A DNA stretch of 64,000 bases from QIAW01 sp035487295 (GCA_035487295.1 DATHMH010000023.1:62001-126000), one strand, 5' to 3'. Positions 15,433-24,603 are shown, counted from the first letter of the stretch. The notes: generated from the letters alone by a model not told the origin. Made by a program: numbers and translations.

Positions 15433-17967
15433 TTAATTTGCAGGAAAGCCGGCTGACGGCTCATCATCCCCATCATCAGGCGGACGGGTCAGTTTCAGGG
15501 CGTTGATCGCATCAATCAATCCAAAACCATCATAGATCTGATATCCAAAATCCAGATCGTTTCGGAAGATACCGGTTAAAGTATCGGAATCTTTGTCACG
15601 GTCTCCCTTGGCAGAAAGCGTTGCGGTTAGTTTGGCCCCTGCCATTTCGTCGCCGGAATTGCCGCCGAATTCGACCGCCTTGCCGTGCACGTCGGCGAAG
15701 TCGCGATCAATTCCAAAGGTGAGAGACTGGCCCGAGGTAAATCCGCTGAAGTTCAGCGTCACCGTTGCCGATTGCGTGCCTGGAGTGGAAGAAACGATGG
15801 CCGGACCGGTGGTCGTACCAACATGCACAGGATGGGCAACAGGATCGAACAGCAGGCCTGTTCCGGTCAAATCAATGGTAAGCGAGTAGAGCGTCTGGCC
15901 GGGCCTGCGAGAGCGGAACGTGACCTTGAAGAAGTTATCGCTGAGTCCAACCGCCCTTAAATCTTCGCCGGTTGCCGTCACCGAGACATTGGCATCATTG
16001 TTCGTAGCAACTGCTTCACTGAAGAACAGGTCGCTGTCGCGCCGCGGGGCTGATGCTTTTAATATCGTGCTTACACGTCCGGGTGAGATAGACCCCGGGC
16101 CTCCTGCCTTCTGTATGAGCAATGCCGCGACCCCGGCTGCATGGGGAGCGGCTGCGCTGGTCCCGAAGAAGTTCGGAAAACCATCGGGCGCGCCAACGAG
16201 GGCCTCATAATCGTTCCCAGGCCCTTCGGGAAAGAACGTCGTGTTGACGCCGTCCACAGCGGCGATGTCCGGTTTTTTGCGGATCTCGGCATGAGCCAGC
16301 CGATTTCCATTTTTGTCGAAGACAATCGTGGCCGGGCCCGGCGAGCTGAAGCCTTCGTACGCCGGCAGGAATGTGGGGAATGCCGGATCGGTCGTGTAGA
16401 CGTAGGCCGCAACGCCATTGGCGCCGCGCGCACAAGGATGACCGAAGGTAACAGGTGTCTGCGCTGTGATCACACCATTGAAGTCAATGACGGTGCCAAA
16501 ATCCACGTACTTGATCCTCTTGGCGAGGTGTGCGCCTTTGCCCGTTCTGGCAACCACCATGAGGACCTCAGCAAAGGTGCCCGGGCCGCCCCCGGTATTG
16601 AGCTGAAAGAGCTCGATAGGCTGATTGGTCATGAAGTTGTCGTCATCGAACGCGAAGAGAAACTTTCCCGTGACCGGATCAAAAAACAGCACGTTAAGAT
16701 CCGTCGTGATTCCGGAGGGGGTGAGATTGAAAGGATCATCCCACTGGAACGAGATAGGCGTGCCATCGGCGTAGGCAAAATCCTGGACGATGTTCAGACC
16801 ACCGCTGGCGTCGAAATTGTGAAAACCGCCGGTGGTATCGATGGTAGCCGGAATTGTGCTCAAGTCCACGCCCAGCGTTGCCGGCGTAATGCTGCGAGCG
16901 ACCGTATCGGAAATAATACGCAGGTCGGAGGCATAGCCCTGCTTGGCTTCGTTGCCGGCGGAGGAGAAGTAAGCGACTTTGTGTCCGGGCAGGGTCTCAC
17001 TGCTGGCAACATCATCAACCGCCTGTGCCAGGATGCCATCGGAGAAGAACGGCTCGTCAAAGTACGCCACGTCATCTGCGATTACATCGGCATTGCATGC
17101 CGGATTGGTCCGCAGCGAGCGGATGTTATTGGCAAAATCGACCTCGCTGCTAAAGGCGGTAGCAAAGCAGAGCGAGGCATTGGGCGCGATGTCATGCACG
17201 ATCTGTGCCATGCCCCGGCCTTCATCGGTGCCCGGTCCGAATATTGTTGGATCAAGCTCAATCAGGAACTTAAGACCCTCGCCTCCGGGGATGGCCGTGG
17301 TGTTCGGCAGGTCCCCTGTATGTACATCGGTCAGGGCCGTATCGGTCGCGCCACTGGTATTAAAGCTGTCGGAGAGAATGCCCACTGTGACGCCATCGCC
17401 GTTGAAGCCTCTCTGGTTGGCGAGGTCGGAGCGCAGCACCGCCGCTCCCTGGGAGGTGGTTAAACCAACATGCGTTATGGCGCGATGCTCCAGATGTATT
17501 GACGACACGCCGATTGCGTGTGCAAGGGTTTCTGCGGCTGGTACCGGTAGATACGCGGAAATCAGGCCGTTGTTCTCATCGGAAGCGACAAAAGCTCCAC
17601 CCAACTCGCCTACCATGTTCTTCACGGTAGCCAGCGAGACAGTGCGATCGAGATTGGCGGTCACCAAAACGCGGTTCTGCTGATCGGACTGAAGGCGAAA
17701 CAGTCCTGTGGCATTCTTGCCACCTGTCGCGCGGATTACGGGTTCGACGGCGCTCAGCCTGACGCCTGGCTGCCCTTTGGCCAATGCTTCATGATTAAGC
17801 CGGATGAGTTCATTCAAGCCGCCTTCGATGTTAGAGATGTTAGGAGAGTTATCTGCGGACTGTGCGGAAACAGGTCTGCCGGCAAACACAATCAGAACCA
17901 TAGCGGCCAGCGCCAGGATCATTCTCAGAGGAAACTTACACACGCTGTGGGGGGTAATTCGCTTCAT
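15433..17967 (-). CDS. Secreted subtilisin-like serine peptidase (S8 family)
   Basis: 844 residues from the ATG at 17967, chosen because GGAGAAGCACCC precedes it and the result starts with a signal peptide (MKRITPHSVCKFPLRM, then ILALAAMVLIVFAGRPVSA). An N-terminal prodomain-like region (about 40-180) precedes the catalytic domain. The triad is Asp200 (VGILSDSFNTSG), His258 (AQIVHDIAPNA) and Ser604 (GTSAAAPHAAG), with the oxyanion Asn339 in SSAGNEA. The Asp-to-Ser distance is unusually large because about 200 residues are inserted between Asn and Ser. A beta-rich C-terminal region of about 220 residues follows. It would degrade extracellular protein. A hairpin terminator follows the stop. Confidence 0.92.
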   Translation of the reverse strand: MKRITPHSVCKFPLRMILALAAMVLIVFAGRPVSAQSADNSPNISNIEGGLNELIRLNHEALAKGQPGVRLSAVEPVIRATGGKNATGLFRLQSDQQNRVLVTANLDRTVSLATVKNMVGELGGAFVASDENNGLISAYLPVPAAETLAHAIGVSSIHLEHRAITHVGLTTSQGAAVLRSDLANQRGFNGDGVTVGILSDSFNTSGATDTALTDVHTGDLPNTTAIPGGEGLKFLIELDPTIFGPGTDEGRGMAQIVHDIAPNASLCFATAFSSEVDFANNIRSLRTNPACNADVIADDVAYFDEPFFSDGILAQAVDDVASSETLPGHKVAYFSSAGNEAKQGYASDLRIISDTVARSITPATLGVDLSTIPATIDTTGGFHNFDASGGLNIVQDFAYADGTPISFQWDDPFNLTPSGITTDLNVLFFDPVTGKFLFAFDDDNFMTNQPIELFQLNTGGGPGTFAEVLMVVARTGKGAHLAKRIKYVDFGTVIDFNGVITAQTPVTFGHPCARGANGVAAYVYTTDPAFPTFLPAYEGFSSPGPATIVFDKNGNRLAHAEIRKKPDIAAVDGVNTTFFPEGPGNDYEALVGAPDGFPNFFGTSAAAPHAAGVAALLIQKAGGPGSISPGRVSTILKASAPRRDSDLFFSEAVATNNDANVSVTATGEDLRAVGLSDNFFKVTFRSRRPGQTLYSLTIDLTGTGLLFDPVAHPVHVGTTTGPAIVSSTPGTQSATVTLNFSGFTSGQSLTFGIDRDFADVHGKAVEFGGNSGDEMAGAKLTATLSAKGDRDKDSDTLTGIFRNDLDFGYQIYDGFGLIDAINALKLTRPPDDGDDEPSAGFPAN

Positions 17968-18244
17968 GGGTGCTTCTCCAAATAAAGAAATCAAGAACCA
18001 ATAATTAGGTTTTCGCAGGAGAGATTTCTCCCCCCCGGTAACTCGAGCGGTTGTAAGGGTCTGAAGTTTGCTATGCCGGACACACTATTCCGTCCATCCT
18101 CACAAACGTGAGCTGAACAGAGTCACAAGTATAACCGAAAATATGGCTCGTTGAAACCATTAAGTATTACCTTTAGTTTCAACTGTTTCCGCTTGGATCA
18201 AAGGAGCTTTGTCGCTCCACTGATTCAGCTGCGGGATAGGCAGC

Positions 18245-18937
18245 CTAAGAGCGTTGTGGTGGATTGGCTTGCAGTCTGCCGGTATAAACTGCCATGCCCG
18301 CGACCGCGTCAATCTGCATGGCATCGAGCTGATCAATTTCCTGCTGGCTGGTGATGCCGCCGGCAACAATCAGATGGCGCTTTGTGGCGCGCCGTAAATT
18401 ACGGATTGGCTCCATCGGAATTCCCGACATGAGCCCTTCTGTATCCACGTGTGTATAGAGAAAGCCTTCGCACCAGGGCTCAAGCGCCTGGATCGCCTCT
18501 TCGGCGGTGTAAGGCGTGGCCTGCTTCCAGCCATGGACGACGACTTTGTTGTTGCGGCTGTCAATAGCGAAGAGCAGCTTTTCTTTTCCAATTTCTTCGG
18601 CCAGGCAGCGGGCGAGATCGGAATTGATTTTCCCATTTTGGAAGAGCGCCGAGCCGATGATTACTTTTTTCACGCCGAGTGCAATTGTCTCGGAAGCAAT
18701 CTTCGCATCCCGAATGCCGCCGCCCACCTGGCAAGGCAGCCGCCTGGCGATCTGTTCGATGCGGCTGCGATTGGAGCCGCGATTCATGGCCGCGTCCAGG
18801 TCAATCAACTGCACAATGGGAAACGCGGAAAAGCGTTCGATCCAATAATCGAAGTCGGTAAACTCCAGGGCCTTGCGGCTGCCTTGCACTAGCTGGACAA
18901 TTTTGTCTTCCATCAGGTCAATGGCGGGAATCAGCAT
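18245..18937 (-). CDS. hisA: ProFAR isomerase
   Basis: Fourth step of histidine synthesis: isomerises ProFAR to PRFAR. 230 residues, a TIM barrel with internal duplication. Catalytic Asp8 (PAIDLMEDK) and the second Asp in LLFAIDSRNNK are present, with phosphate-binding QVGGGIRD and IVAGGITS. The start overlaps the hisF stop by 7 nt. Last gene of the operon; order H-F-A rather than the common H-A-F. Confidence 0.93.
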   Translation of the reverse strand: MLIPAIDLMEDKIVQLVQGSRKALEFTDFDYWIERFSAFPIVQLIDLDAAMNRGSNRSRIEQIARRLPCQVGGGIRDAKIASETIALGVKKVIIGSALFQNGKINSDLARCLAEEIGKEKLLFAIDSRNNKVVVHGWKQATPYTAEEAIQALEPWCEGFLYTHVDTEGLMSGIPMEPIRNLRRATKRHLIVAGGITSQQEIDQLDAMQIDAVAGMAVYTGRLQANPPQRS

Positions 18938-19692
18938 GGCAGCCTCACCGGGATTCCAGATGTCTGCAACTCTTTCTTCAACTCGCGGGCATTTTGCAAC
19001 CCAAAGTGAAATATGGAAGCCGCCAGGGCGGCATCGGCCTTGCCTTTGGTAAATACGTCAATAAAGTGCTGGCCAGTGCCCGCTCCTCCGGAAGCAATTA
19101 CGGGAATGGAAACAGCTTCGCTCACCCGCGCGGTCAGCTCGCAATCGAATCCGCTGCGCATGCCATCCTGATCAATCGAGGTCAGCATGATCTCTCCCGC
19201 GCCATATTCCTGCGCCTCGCGCGCCCAGCTTACGGCATCGCGCTCCGTGGGCTCGCTTCCGCCCTTCACCCAAACGCCGTAAGAGTTCCCCGCCCTTTTG
19301 GCATCAATAGCAATCACCACTGCCTGGCTGCCAAAGCGATTCGCAATGATGGAAATAAGCTTGGGATTAGAGACTGCGGCCGAGTTGATGGTCATCTTGT
19401 CGGCGCCGCAATCGAACAAGGCGGCCGCCTCTTCAAACGAGCGCACTCCTCCGCCCACGGTAAACGGCACAAAAATCTGCGACGCCGTTCTGCGCACCGC
19501 ATCCAGCAACGTGGCGCGGTTCTCGCGCGTGGCCGAGATATCGAGAAAGACCACCTCGTCGGCCCCGCCTTCCGCATGAAAATGCGCCAGCTCGGCCGGG
19601 TCGCCGGCGTCGCGCAGGGCCACAAACTTTGTGCCCTTGACCACGCGGCCGCCACTTACGTCAAGGCAGGCGATGATGCGTTTGCTCAGCAA
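18931..19692 (-). CDS. hisF: Imidazole glycerol phosphate synthase, cyclase subunit
   Basis: With HisH it converts PRFAR and glutamine-derived ammonia to imidazole glycerol phosphate and AICAR. I start it at TTG (19692), giving LSKRIIACLDVSGGRVVKG, the canonical HisF N-terminus, 253 residues. GGAG lies seven bases before the TTG and the start overlaps the hisH stop by 7 nt. An upstream extension to 19848 would only translate hisH DNA in another frame. Catalytic Asp residues lie in ACLDV and VIAIDAKR; phosphate-binding loops are FTVGGGVRS and VIASGGAGT. Confidence 0.93.
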   Translation of the reverse strand: MLSKRIIACLDVSGGRVVKGTKFVALRDAGDPAELAHFHAEGGADEVVFLDISATRENRATLLDAVRRTASQIFVPFTVGGGVRSFEEAAALFDCGADKMTINSAAVSNPKLISIIANRFGSQAVVIAIDAKRAGNSYGVWVKGGSEPTERDAVSWAREAQEYGAGEIMLTSIDQDGMRSGFDCELTARVSEAVSIPVIASGGAGTGQHFIDVFTKGKADAALAASIFHFGLQNARELKKELQTSGIPVRLPC

Positions 19693-20285
19693 GGCAGCTC
19701 TCCGAAATTCTTCAGGATGCGCAAGCCGGAATCGCTTGATTTTTCCGGGTGAAACTGCACGCCAAAGACATTTTTCTTTTCCAGCGCGGCGGCAAATTCG
19801 GTCTGGAAGCGCGAGGTAGCGCAGCTCGAACTTTCTATCGGACACCAATACGAGTGCGTGAAATAAAAATAACTGCTGTCAGCAATCCCCTGGAACAACC
19901 GCGAGGCGCCGTTGCGAAAGCTGATCTGGTTCCAGCCTACGTGCAGCGTGCGGGGAATTTCCGTAAAGCGCGCGCATCTTCCCGGAAAAATCCCCAGGCC
20001 TTTGACTTCGGGCGCTTCCGTGCTGGTCTCAAACAGCCATTGCATCCCCAGGCAGATGCCGAGGAAGGGCACGCCGCGCGCAATGCTCTCTGCAATGGCC
20101 GTGCGGATGCCCGTCTGTTCCAGTTTTTCCAGCGACTTGAAATTTCCCACTCCGGGAAGAACGAGTTTTTTCGCCTTGATAACCTGCTCAGGCTTGTCAA
20201 TAATCTCTGTCGCCAGCTCCAGATGCTCGAATGCCTTGCGCACAGATGCCATATTGCCGGCGCCGTAATCAACGAGAGAAATCAT
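19686..20285 (-). CDS. hisH: Imidazole glycerol phosphate synthase, glutaminase subunit
   Basis: 199-residue class-I glutamine amidotransferase that supplies ammonia to HisF. Nucleophile Cys in FLGICLGMQ, with the His-Glu pair in VQFHPEKS. The N-terminus ISLVDYGAGNMASV is typical. The ATG overlaps the hisB stop (ATGA) and its own stop overlaps hisF, suggesting tight translational coupling of the two subunits. Confidence 0.95.
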   Translation of the reverse strand: MISLVDYGAGNMASVRKAFEHLELATEIIDKPEQVIKAKKLVLPGVGNFKSLEKLEQTGIRTAIAESIARGVPFLGICLGMQWLFETSTEAPEVKGLGIFPGRCARFTEIPRTLHVGWNQISFRNGASRLFQGIADSSYFYFTHSYWCPIESSSCATSRFQTEFAAALEKKNVFGVQFHPEKSSDSGLRILKNFGELPC

Positions 20286-20875
20286 AGTAATCCTTTCGTG
20301 GTGGGCAGCAGCTTGCCTAATTGTTTGTCGCGCGAGCAGGCAAAGCGCAGCGCGCGGGCAAAAGCCTTGAACAGAGACTCCAGCTTGTGATGGTTTGAGC
20401 GCCCATAGAGCACCTTGGCATGCACGTTGGCATTGGCTCCGCGGGCAAAACCCTCGAAGAAATCCGTGACCAACTCGGCTTCCAGGTCGCCGACGTGCCG
20501 CACATTGACTTTTGTTTCCACCACTGCGGCGGCGCGTCCGCTGAAATCAACCGCTACCAGGCCCAGGGTCTCATCCATGGGCATCACGAAGTAGCCGGCG
20601 CGCAAGATTCCGCGCTTGCTGCCCAGGGCCTTAGTGAAAGCTTCGCCGAGTGCGATACCGACGTCTTCTACCGTGTGGTGCTGGTCTACGTGCAAATCAC
20701 CGGTTGCGTGCAGACGCAAGTCAAACGCTCCGTGCCGGGTGAAAAGCTCCAGCATGTGATTGAAAAAACCGATGCCAGTGGAAATGTCGTAACTCCCCTT
20801 ACCCTCGACTACCAGCGATAGATCGATCGAGGTCTCGTTGGTCTTGCGCTGAATGGTTGCCCTTCTTGCGCTCAT
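20282..20875 (-). CDS. hisB: Imidazoleglycerol-phosphate dehydratase
   Basis: 197-residue monofunctional HisB; it lacks the N-terminal phosphatase domain of the E. coli fusion. Manganese-binding blocks GFFNHMLEL, HVDQHHTVEDVGI and RSNHHKLES are complete. No histidinol-phosphate phosphatase is seen in this operon, so that step must be encoded elsewhere. Overlaps hisC by 4 nt (ATGA). Confidence 0.95.
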   Translation of the reverse strand: MSARRATIQRKTNETSIDLSLVVEGKGSYDISTGIGFFNHMLELFTRHGAFDLRLHATGDLHVDQHHTVEDVGIALGEAFTKALGSKRGILRAGYFVMPMDETLGLVAVDFSGRAAAVVETKVNVRHVGDLEAELVTDFFEGFARGANANVHAKVLYGRSNHHKLESLFKAFARALRFACSRDKQLGKLLPTTKGLL

Positions 20876-21963
20876 GCTTCACGCCTCCAGCCGATGCGTT
20901 TGAGCACCTTGGGCAGGCGCCCGATCACGCGCTGCATCTCTTGCGGATTTCCAATTGTGATGCGCACGCAGCCCTCGCACAAAAAGTCGCTACCGCGATC
21001 GCGTAGAAAAATTCCCTCGCGGGCCATCTCTTTGAGGAATGCCGCCCGGCCTTCGCCAATCTCAACCAGCAGGAAGTTTGCCTGGCTGGGCCAGTAACGA
21101 AGTCCTATTTCCTCGAGTGCGCTTTGCAGCACCTGGCGCTGGCGCTTGACGTTGCCAATATAGCTGCGCACAAAGCCCTGATCCGCAAGCGCAATCGGCA
21201 GGATGGTCAAAGCAATGGTGTTGACGCTGAACGGCGAAGAAATTGCTTGCAGCCGCTGCATCGGTTCGGCATTCGCAATCAGCACCCCTACACGCATGCC
21301 TGCCATACCGTAGGCCTTGGAAAACGTTCTGGTAATGTGCAGATTGGGAAAGCGATGCAGCTCAGGCAGAAGCGTCTGCCCATAGAATTCAAAATAGGCT
21401 TCATCCACCAGGACGGCGCTCCTCGGCGCGGCTTGCGCTGCGGCTTCGAGAATACGAAATATGTCTTGCGGAGGGACCGTCGTCCCCGTCGGATTATTCG
21501 GGTTCCCGATAAAAATCAATCCTGTCTTGTCGTTCAAAATCGTGAGCACGTCCCGGGTAGGAAAGCTGAAATCCTTGCTCATCGGAACTTCGACGATGTT
21601 TGCCCCGGTGGCCATCGCGTAATGCCGGTACATGCCAAAGGAAGGAACGGGAATCACCGCTTCGAGTTTCGGATTGAGATACAGCTCGCACAACAAATGA
21701 ATGCCTTCATCGGCCCCGTTGGTCAGCATGACCTCTTCCGGCTTCATGTCCAGGTGACTGGCCATCAGAGGCTCGTACATGCTGCGCTCTGGATAACTGG
21801 CGACCTCTTGCCCCAGCAGGTTGCGCAATCGCGCCAGAACGCGCGGAGAGCATCCGCCGGTATTTTCGTTCTGGTCGAGGCGCAGCTCCTTAGGATTGAC
21901 CACGCTCTTGGGAACCTTCGGCTTGGCGTTCTTGCGTAATATGGCTGCCCGCGCGCTAGGCAT
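20872..21963 (-). CDS. hisC: Histidinol-phosphate aminotransferase
   Basis: 363-residue PLP enzyme (fold type I) converting imidazole acetol phosphate to histidinol phosphate with glutamate. Visible family blocks are RLDQNENTGG, TNGADEGIHLL, IGNPNNPTGT, LVDEAYFEFYG, the PLP lysine in RTFSKAYGMAG, and the C-terminal CVRITIGNPQEM with its substrate-binding arginine. Start overlaps the hisD stop by 8 nt. Confidence 0.94.
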   Translation of the reverse strand: MPSARAAILRKNAKPKVPKSVVNPKELRLDQNENTGGCSPRVLARLRNLLGQEVASYPERSMYEPLMASHLDMKPEEVMLTNGADEGIHLLCELYLNPKLEAVIPVPSFGMYRHYAMATGANIVEVPMSKDFSFPTRDVLTILNDKTGLIFIGNPNNPTGTTVPPQDIFRILEAAAQAAPRSAVLVDEAYFEFYGQTLLPELHRFPNLHITRTFSKAYGMAGMRVGVLIANAEPMQRLQAISSPFSVNTIALTILPIALADQGFVRSYIGNVKRQRQVLQSALEEIGLRYWPSQANFLLVEIGEGRAAFLKEMAREGIFLRDRGSDFLCEGCVRITIGNPQEMQRVIGRLPKVLKRIGWRREA

Positions 21964-23203
21964 TGGCGCACCTCACAGCGACTGAATTGGCATGCGCCGC
22001 CAGCCCCTCGGCCTTGGCCAGGGTGATGGCGCTGGCGGCGACCGAACGCAGCCCGTTTCGGGAAACCTGCTGCACGCTGATGACTTTCAAGAAATCGCAG
22101 ACGCTCAATCCGCCGCGATAGGTGGCCGAGCCGGAGGTGGGCAACACGTGGTTGGGTCCGGCGATGTAATCGCCCAGCGTCTGCGCGGAATAATCGCCGA
22201 CAAAGACCGACCCGGAATTCTGGATCATCGGCAAATCTTCCTCTGAAATACTGATGTGCTCAGGAGCCAGGCGATTGGCAATCTGCAGTGACTCGCGCCG
22301 CGACGAGGTTACAAAGATCACACCATACTCGCGCAACGACTGCGCTGCCGTGGGGTTATCTGCCGTCATAACTTCGATTTCTCGCTCGACCTTCTCTGCC
22401 AGCCCTGCCGACGATGTAATAAAAATGCCCAGCGCATCGGGATCGTGCTCGGCCTGCGCTACCAGATCGGCGGCGATGAACTTGGGATTTCCCTTGTCGC
22501 TGACCACGACTGCTTCGGTCGGTCCAGCAAGAAAATCAATGGAGCAATCAAAGGCCACAAGTTTCTTGGCTGTAGTCACGAATATATTTCCCGGTCCAAC
22601 GATCTTGTTGACCTTCTTCACCGATTCCGTGCCATAAGCCAGTGCGGCGATGGCCTGCGTTCCGCCGATGCGGTAAAACTCCTGCACTCCGAGCAGCGCC
22701 GCCGCGGCCAGCGTTTCGCATGCCGGTTTGGGCGAAGCCACCACAACTCGCTCAACCCCAGCGACCTGTGCAGGGATCACCGTCATGAGCAACGATGAGG
22801 GCAGCGGATATCTTCCTCCGGGAACGTAGCAGCCAACCGCATCAATTGGCCGGATAATCTGCCCAACTCTAATTCCTGGCTGAATATCGCGGAAGAACTC
22901 CGCCGGCTTCTGCCACTTGCAGAACTGGCGAATGTTGGCCGCGGCTTTTTCCAGAGCTGTGCGAAATTCGGGACTGACTGAGCCCAGCGCCCGCTTCAAC
23001 TCTTTCTCCGGCACTTTGAAAGAGCCCTGTTTTTTTAACCCATCCCAACGCATGGCGTACTTGCGTAGCGCCGAATCGCCATTGCGGCGCACATCGTCAA
23101 TCATGGCGCGCACTTTGCGGTCCACATTCTGCGCCAGCTTTTGCCGGCGTGCCGCCACCCGCTCCACTTCTTTGTGCAAGGCGCGCCCCTTGACGATCTG
23201 CAT
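21956..23203 (-). CDS. hisD: Histidinol dehydrogenase
   Basis: 415 residues; two NAD-dependent oxidations of histidinol to histidine with a zinc ion. Signature blocks: GYVPGGRYPLPSSLLM-type stretch in the first domain, GPGNIFVTTAKK, DFLAGPTE, DLVAQAEHDP, and the C-terminal APEHISI and GPNHVLPTSG blocks. The hisG stop and the hisD ATG overlap by one base (TAATG). Confidence 0.95.
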   Translation of the reverse strand: MQIVKGRALHKEVERVAARRQKLAQNVDRKVRAMIDDVRRNGDSALRKYAMRWDGLKKQGSFKVPEKELKRALGSVSPEFRTALEKAAANIRQFCKWQKPAEFFRDIQPGIRVGQIIRPIDAVGCYVPGGRYPLPSSLLMTVIPAQVAGVERVVVASPKPACETLAAAALLGVQEFYRIGGTQAIAALAYGTESVKKVNKIVGPGNIFVTTAKKLVAFDCSIDFLAGPTEAVVVSDKGNPKFIAADLVAQAEHDPDALGIFITSSAGLAEKVEREIEVMTADNPTAAQSLREYGVIFVTSSRRESLQIANRLAPEHISISEEDLPMIQNSGSVFVGDYSAQTLGDYIAGPNHVLPTSGSATYRGGLSVCDFLKVISVQQVSRNGLRSVAASAITLAKAEGLAAHANSVAVRCANA

Positions 23204-24072
23204 TACATCACCACCTTGTTCAGCGGATATTCAACAATGCCCTGCGCCTTCGCGTCTTTCAATTTGGGAATGGCCTCGCGCACGACCGTCTCTTCCAGAA
23301 TGGTGTTGACCGCCACCCAATCAGGATCGCTCAACGGCGAAATCGTCGGACGCTTCAAGGCCGGCAAAACCGCCAGGACGCCATCCAGATCGCGTTTCAT
23401 GACGTTCAGCATTAATCCCACGCGTCCCTGCGCGGCGAGCGCGCCGCACAGCATCAGGGCGATGTTCTCGATCTTTTTGCGCTTGGCGTTGTCCTGCCAG
23501 GCGTTCTTGTTGGCAATTAACTTCGTATTCGATTCCAGAACCGTATCAATGATGCGCAGCTTGTTGGCGCGAAGAGAGCTCCCCGTCTCGGTAACTTCGA
23601 CAATGGCGTCAGCCAGGACAGGCGGCTTTACTTCCGTAGCGCCCCAGGAAAACTCCACCCGCACCGGAACATTTTTCTTTTCGAAATATTGTTTGGTCAC
23701 ACTGACGAGCTCAGTAGCAATGGTGCAATTCTTCAGGTCTTCCGCCGCGTTGTATGCCGACCCCTCCGGCACGGCCAGTACCCAGCGCACCTTGCCGCGG
23801 CTTTGCTTGGCGTAGATAAGATCGGCGACGGAAACCACTTCGAGGTTGCTCTCGATGATCCAATCGTGGCCGGTGAGCCCGGCATCCAGAACACCGTGTT
23901 CGACGTAGCGCGCCATCTCCTGCGCGCGAATCAGCATGCACTCCAGTTCAGGATCGTCGCTGGTGGGAAAATACGAGCGGCCGTTGCTGTAGATATTAAA
24001 CCCGGCCTTGGCAAAGAGCTGAAACGTGCCCTCCTGCAGGCTGCCTTTGGGAATTCCTAGTCGGAGCTTCAT
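23203..24072 (-). CDS. hisG: ATP phosphoribosyltransferase, long form
   Basis: First committed step of histidine biosynthesis. 289 residues, the long HisG type that does not need HisZ. N-terminal RLGIPKGSLQEG; a PRPP-binding EVTETGSSLRANKL loop; and a C-terminal regulatory domain (about 210-289) that in this family binds histidine for feedback inhibition. Overlaps hisI by 4 nt. Confidence 0.94.
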   Translation of the reverse strand: MKLRLGIPKGSLQEGTFQLFAKAGFNIYSNGRSYFPTSDDPELECMLIRAQEMARYVEHGVLDAGLTGHDWIIESNLEVVSVADLIYAKQSRGKVRWVLAVPEGSAYNAAEDLKNCTIATELVSVTKQYFEKKNVPVRVEFSWGATEVKPPVLADAIVEVTETGSSLRANKLRIIDTVLESNTKLIANKNAWQDNAKRKKIENIALMLCGALAAQGRVGLMLNVMKRDLDGVLAVLPALKRPTISPLSDPDWVAVNTILEETVVREAIPKLKDAKAQGIVEYPLNKVVM

Positions 24073-24446
24073 GCTTTCACCCCTGCGGCTGGTTTTGCGT
24101 CGGTAATCGAAGCAGCTCCGTTTTTACCCGCTGCCAGTGGTTTAGTGAAACATGACCGGGTGCCTTCGTGGCAGACCAGGCCATCGCCTTCCACGTTGAC
24201 GCGCACCAGCACAGAATCGTTATCGCAATCGGTGGAGGCGCTGATCAGCTTCAGCCGGTTACCCGAGGTCTCGCCCTTCATCCATAGCTTCTGCCGGGTG
24301 CGGCTGTAAAAAGTGACGTAACCGGAGCTCAAAGTGAGTTGCAGGGCCTCGCGGTTCATAAAGCCCAGCATCAGCACCTCGCCGTTGGCCGCATCCTGCA
24401 CGATGGCGGGGGCCAAGCCTTGCATTTTTTCGAAATCAATTTCCAT
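24069..24446 (-). CDS. hisI: Phosphoribosyl-AMP cyclohydrolase
   Basis: 125-residue zinc enzyme opening the adenine ring of PR-AMP. Zinc/magnesium motifs STDCDNDS and the paired cysteines in LVCHEGTRSCF are intact. There is no HisE (pyrophosphohydrolase) fusion, unlike many HisIE proteins, and no hisE elsewhere in the operon. First structural gene; ribosome-binding site GAGGAAA. A leader with seven histidine codons and a terminator lies directly upstream. Confidence 0.94.
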   Translation of the reverse strand: MEIDFEKMQGLAPAIVQDAANGEVLMLGFMNREALQLTLSSGYVTFYSRTRQKLWMKGETSGNRLKLISASTDCDNDSVLVRVNVEGDGLVCHEGTRSCFTKPLAAGKNGAASITDAKPAAGVKA

Positions 24447-24470
24447 ATTTTCCTCGCGTGTTTTGGCGGT

Positions 24471-24510
24471 AAAACAAAAAGCCTGCTGAGCTTTTGCGCA
24501 TCAGCAGGCC
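24471..24510 (-). terminator. Attenuator terminator of the histidine operon
   Basis: On the minus strand CCTGCTGA pairs with TCAGCAGG across a short loop and is followed by CTTTTTGTTTT, a good intrinsic terminator. It lies 25 nt after the stop of the His-rich leader ORF and 25 nt before hisI. TTTACCGC (24525-24532) and GCGGTAAA (24466-24473) flank it and are perfectly complementary, offering an alternative structure that would break the T-tract side and could be the antiterminator. Confidence 0.85.
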
Positions 24511-24534
24511 GGATTTATGATTGCTTTACCGCTT

Positions 24535-24603
24535 TTATCCGCACACCCTCGCTGACACGCTCGCCACGTGATGATGATGGTGATGATGGATCAGCAAAGT
24601 CAT
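24535..24603 (-). CDS. hisL: Histidine operon leader peptide
   Basis: A 22-codon ORF, MTLLI then seven consecutive histidines then VASVSARVCG. The His codons occupy 24568-24588 and use both CAT and CAC. Seven histidines in a row directly before an intrinsic terminator and the his operon is the classical architecture of His attenuation known from enterobacterial hisL: a ribosome stalled for lack of charged tRNA-His would favour the antiterminator. The ribosome-binding site is weak by eye. It is too short for routine gene calling. The peptide sequence outside the His run does not resemble enteric HisL, so recognition rests on codon content and position. Confidence 0.9.
   Translation of the reverse strand: MTLLIHHHHHHHVASVSARVCG

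Noticed and set aside
16141..17463. Long plus-strand frame of 440 codons
   Set aside because: Antisense to the S8 peptidase; no ribosome-binding site or recognisable domain.
19693..19848. Extended N-terminus of HisF
   Set aside because: It lies wholly within hisH in another frame; the TTG at 19692 gives the conserved HisF start.
24568..24588. A run of seven His codons that looks like a vector His-tag
   Set aside because: It is followed by a stop, an intrinsic terminator and the his operon, with mixed CAT/CAC codons and no vector sequence around it. A natural attenuator explains it better.
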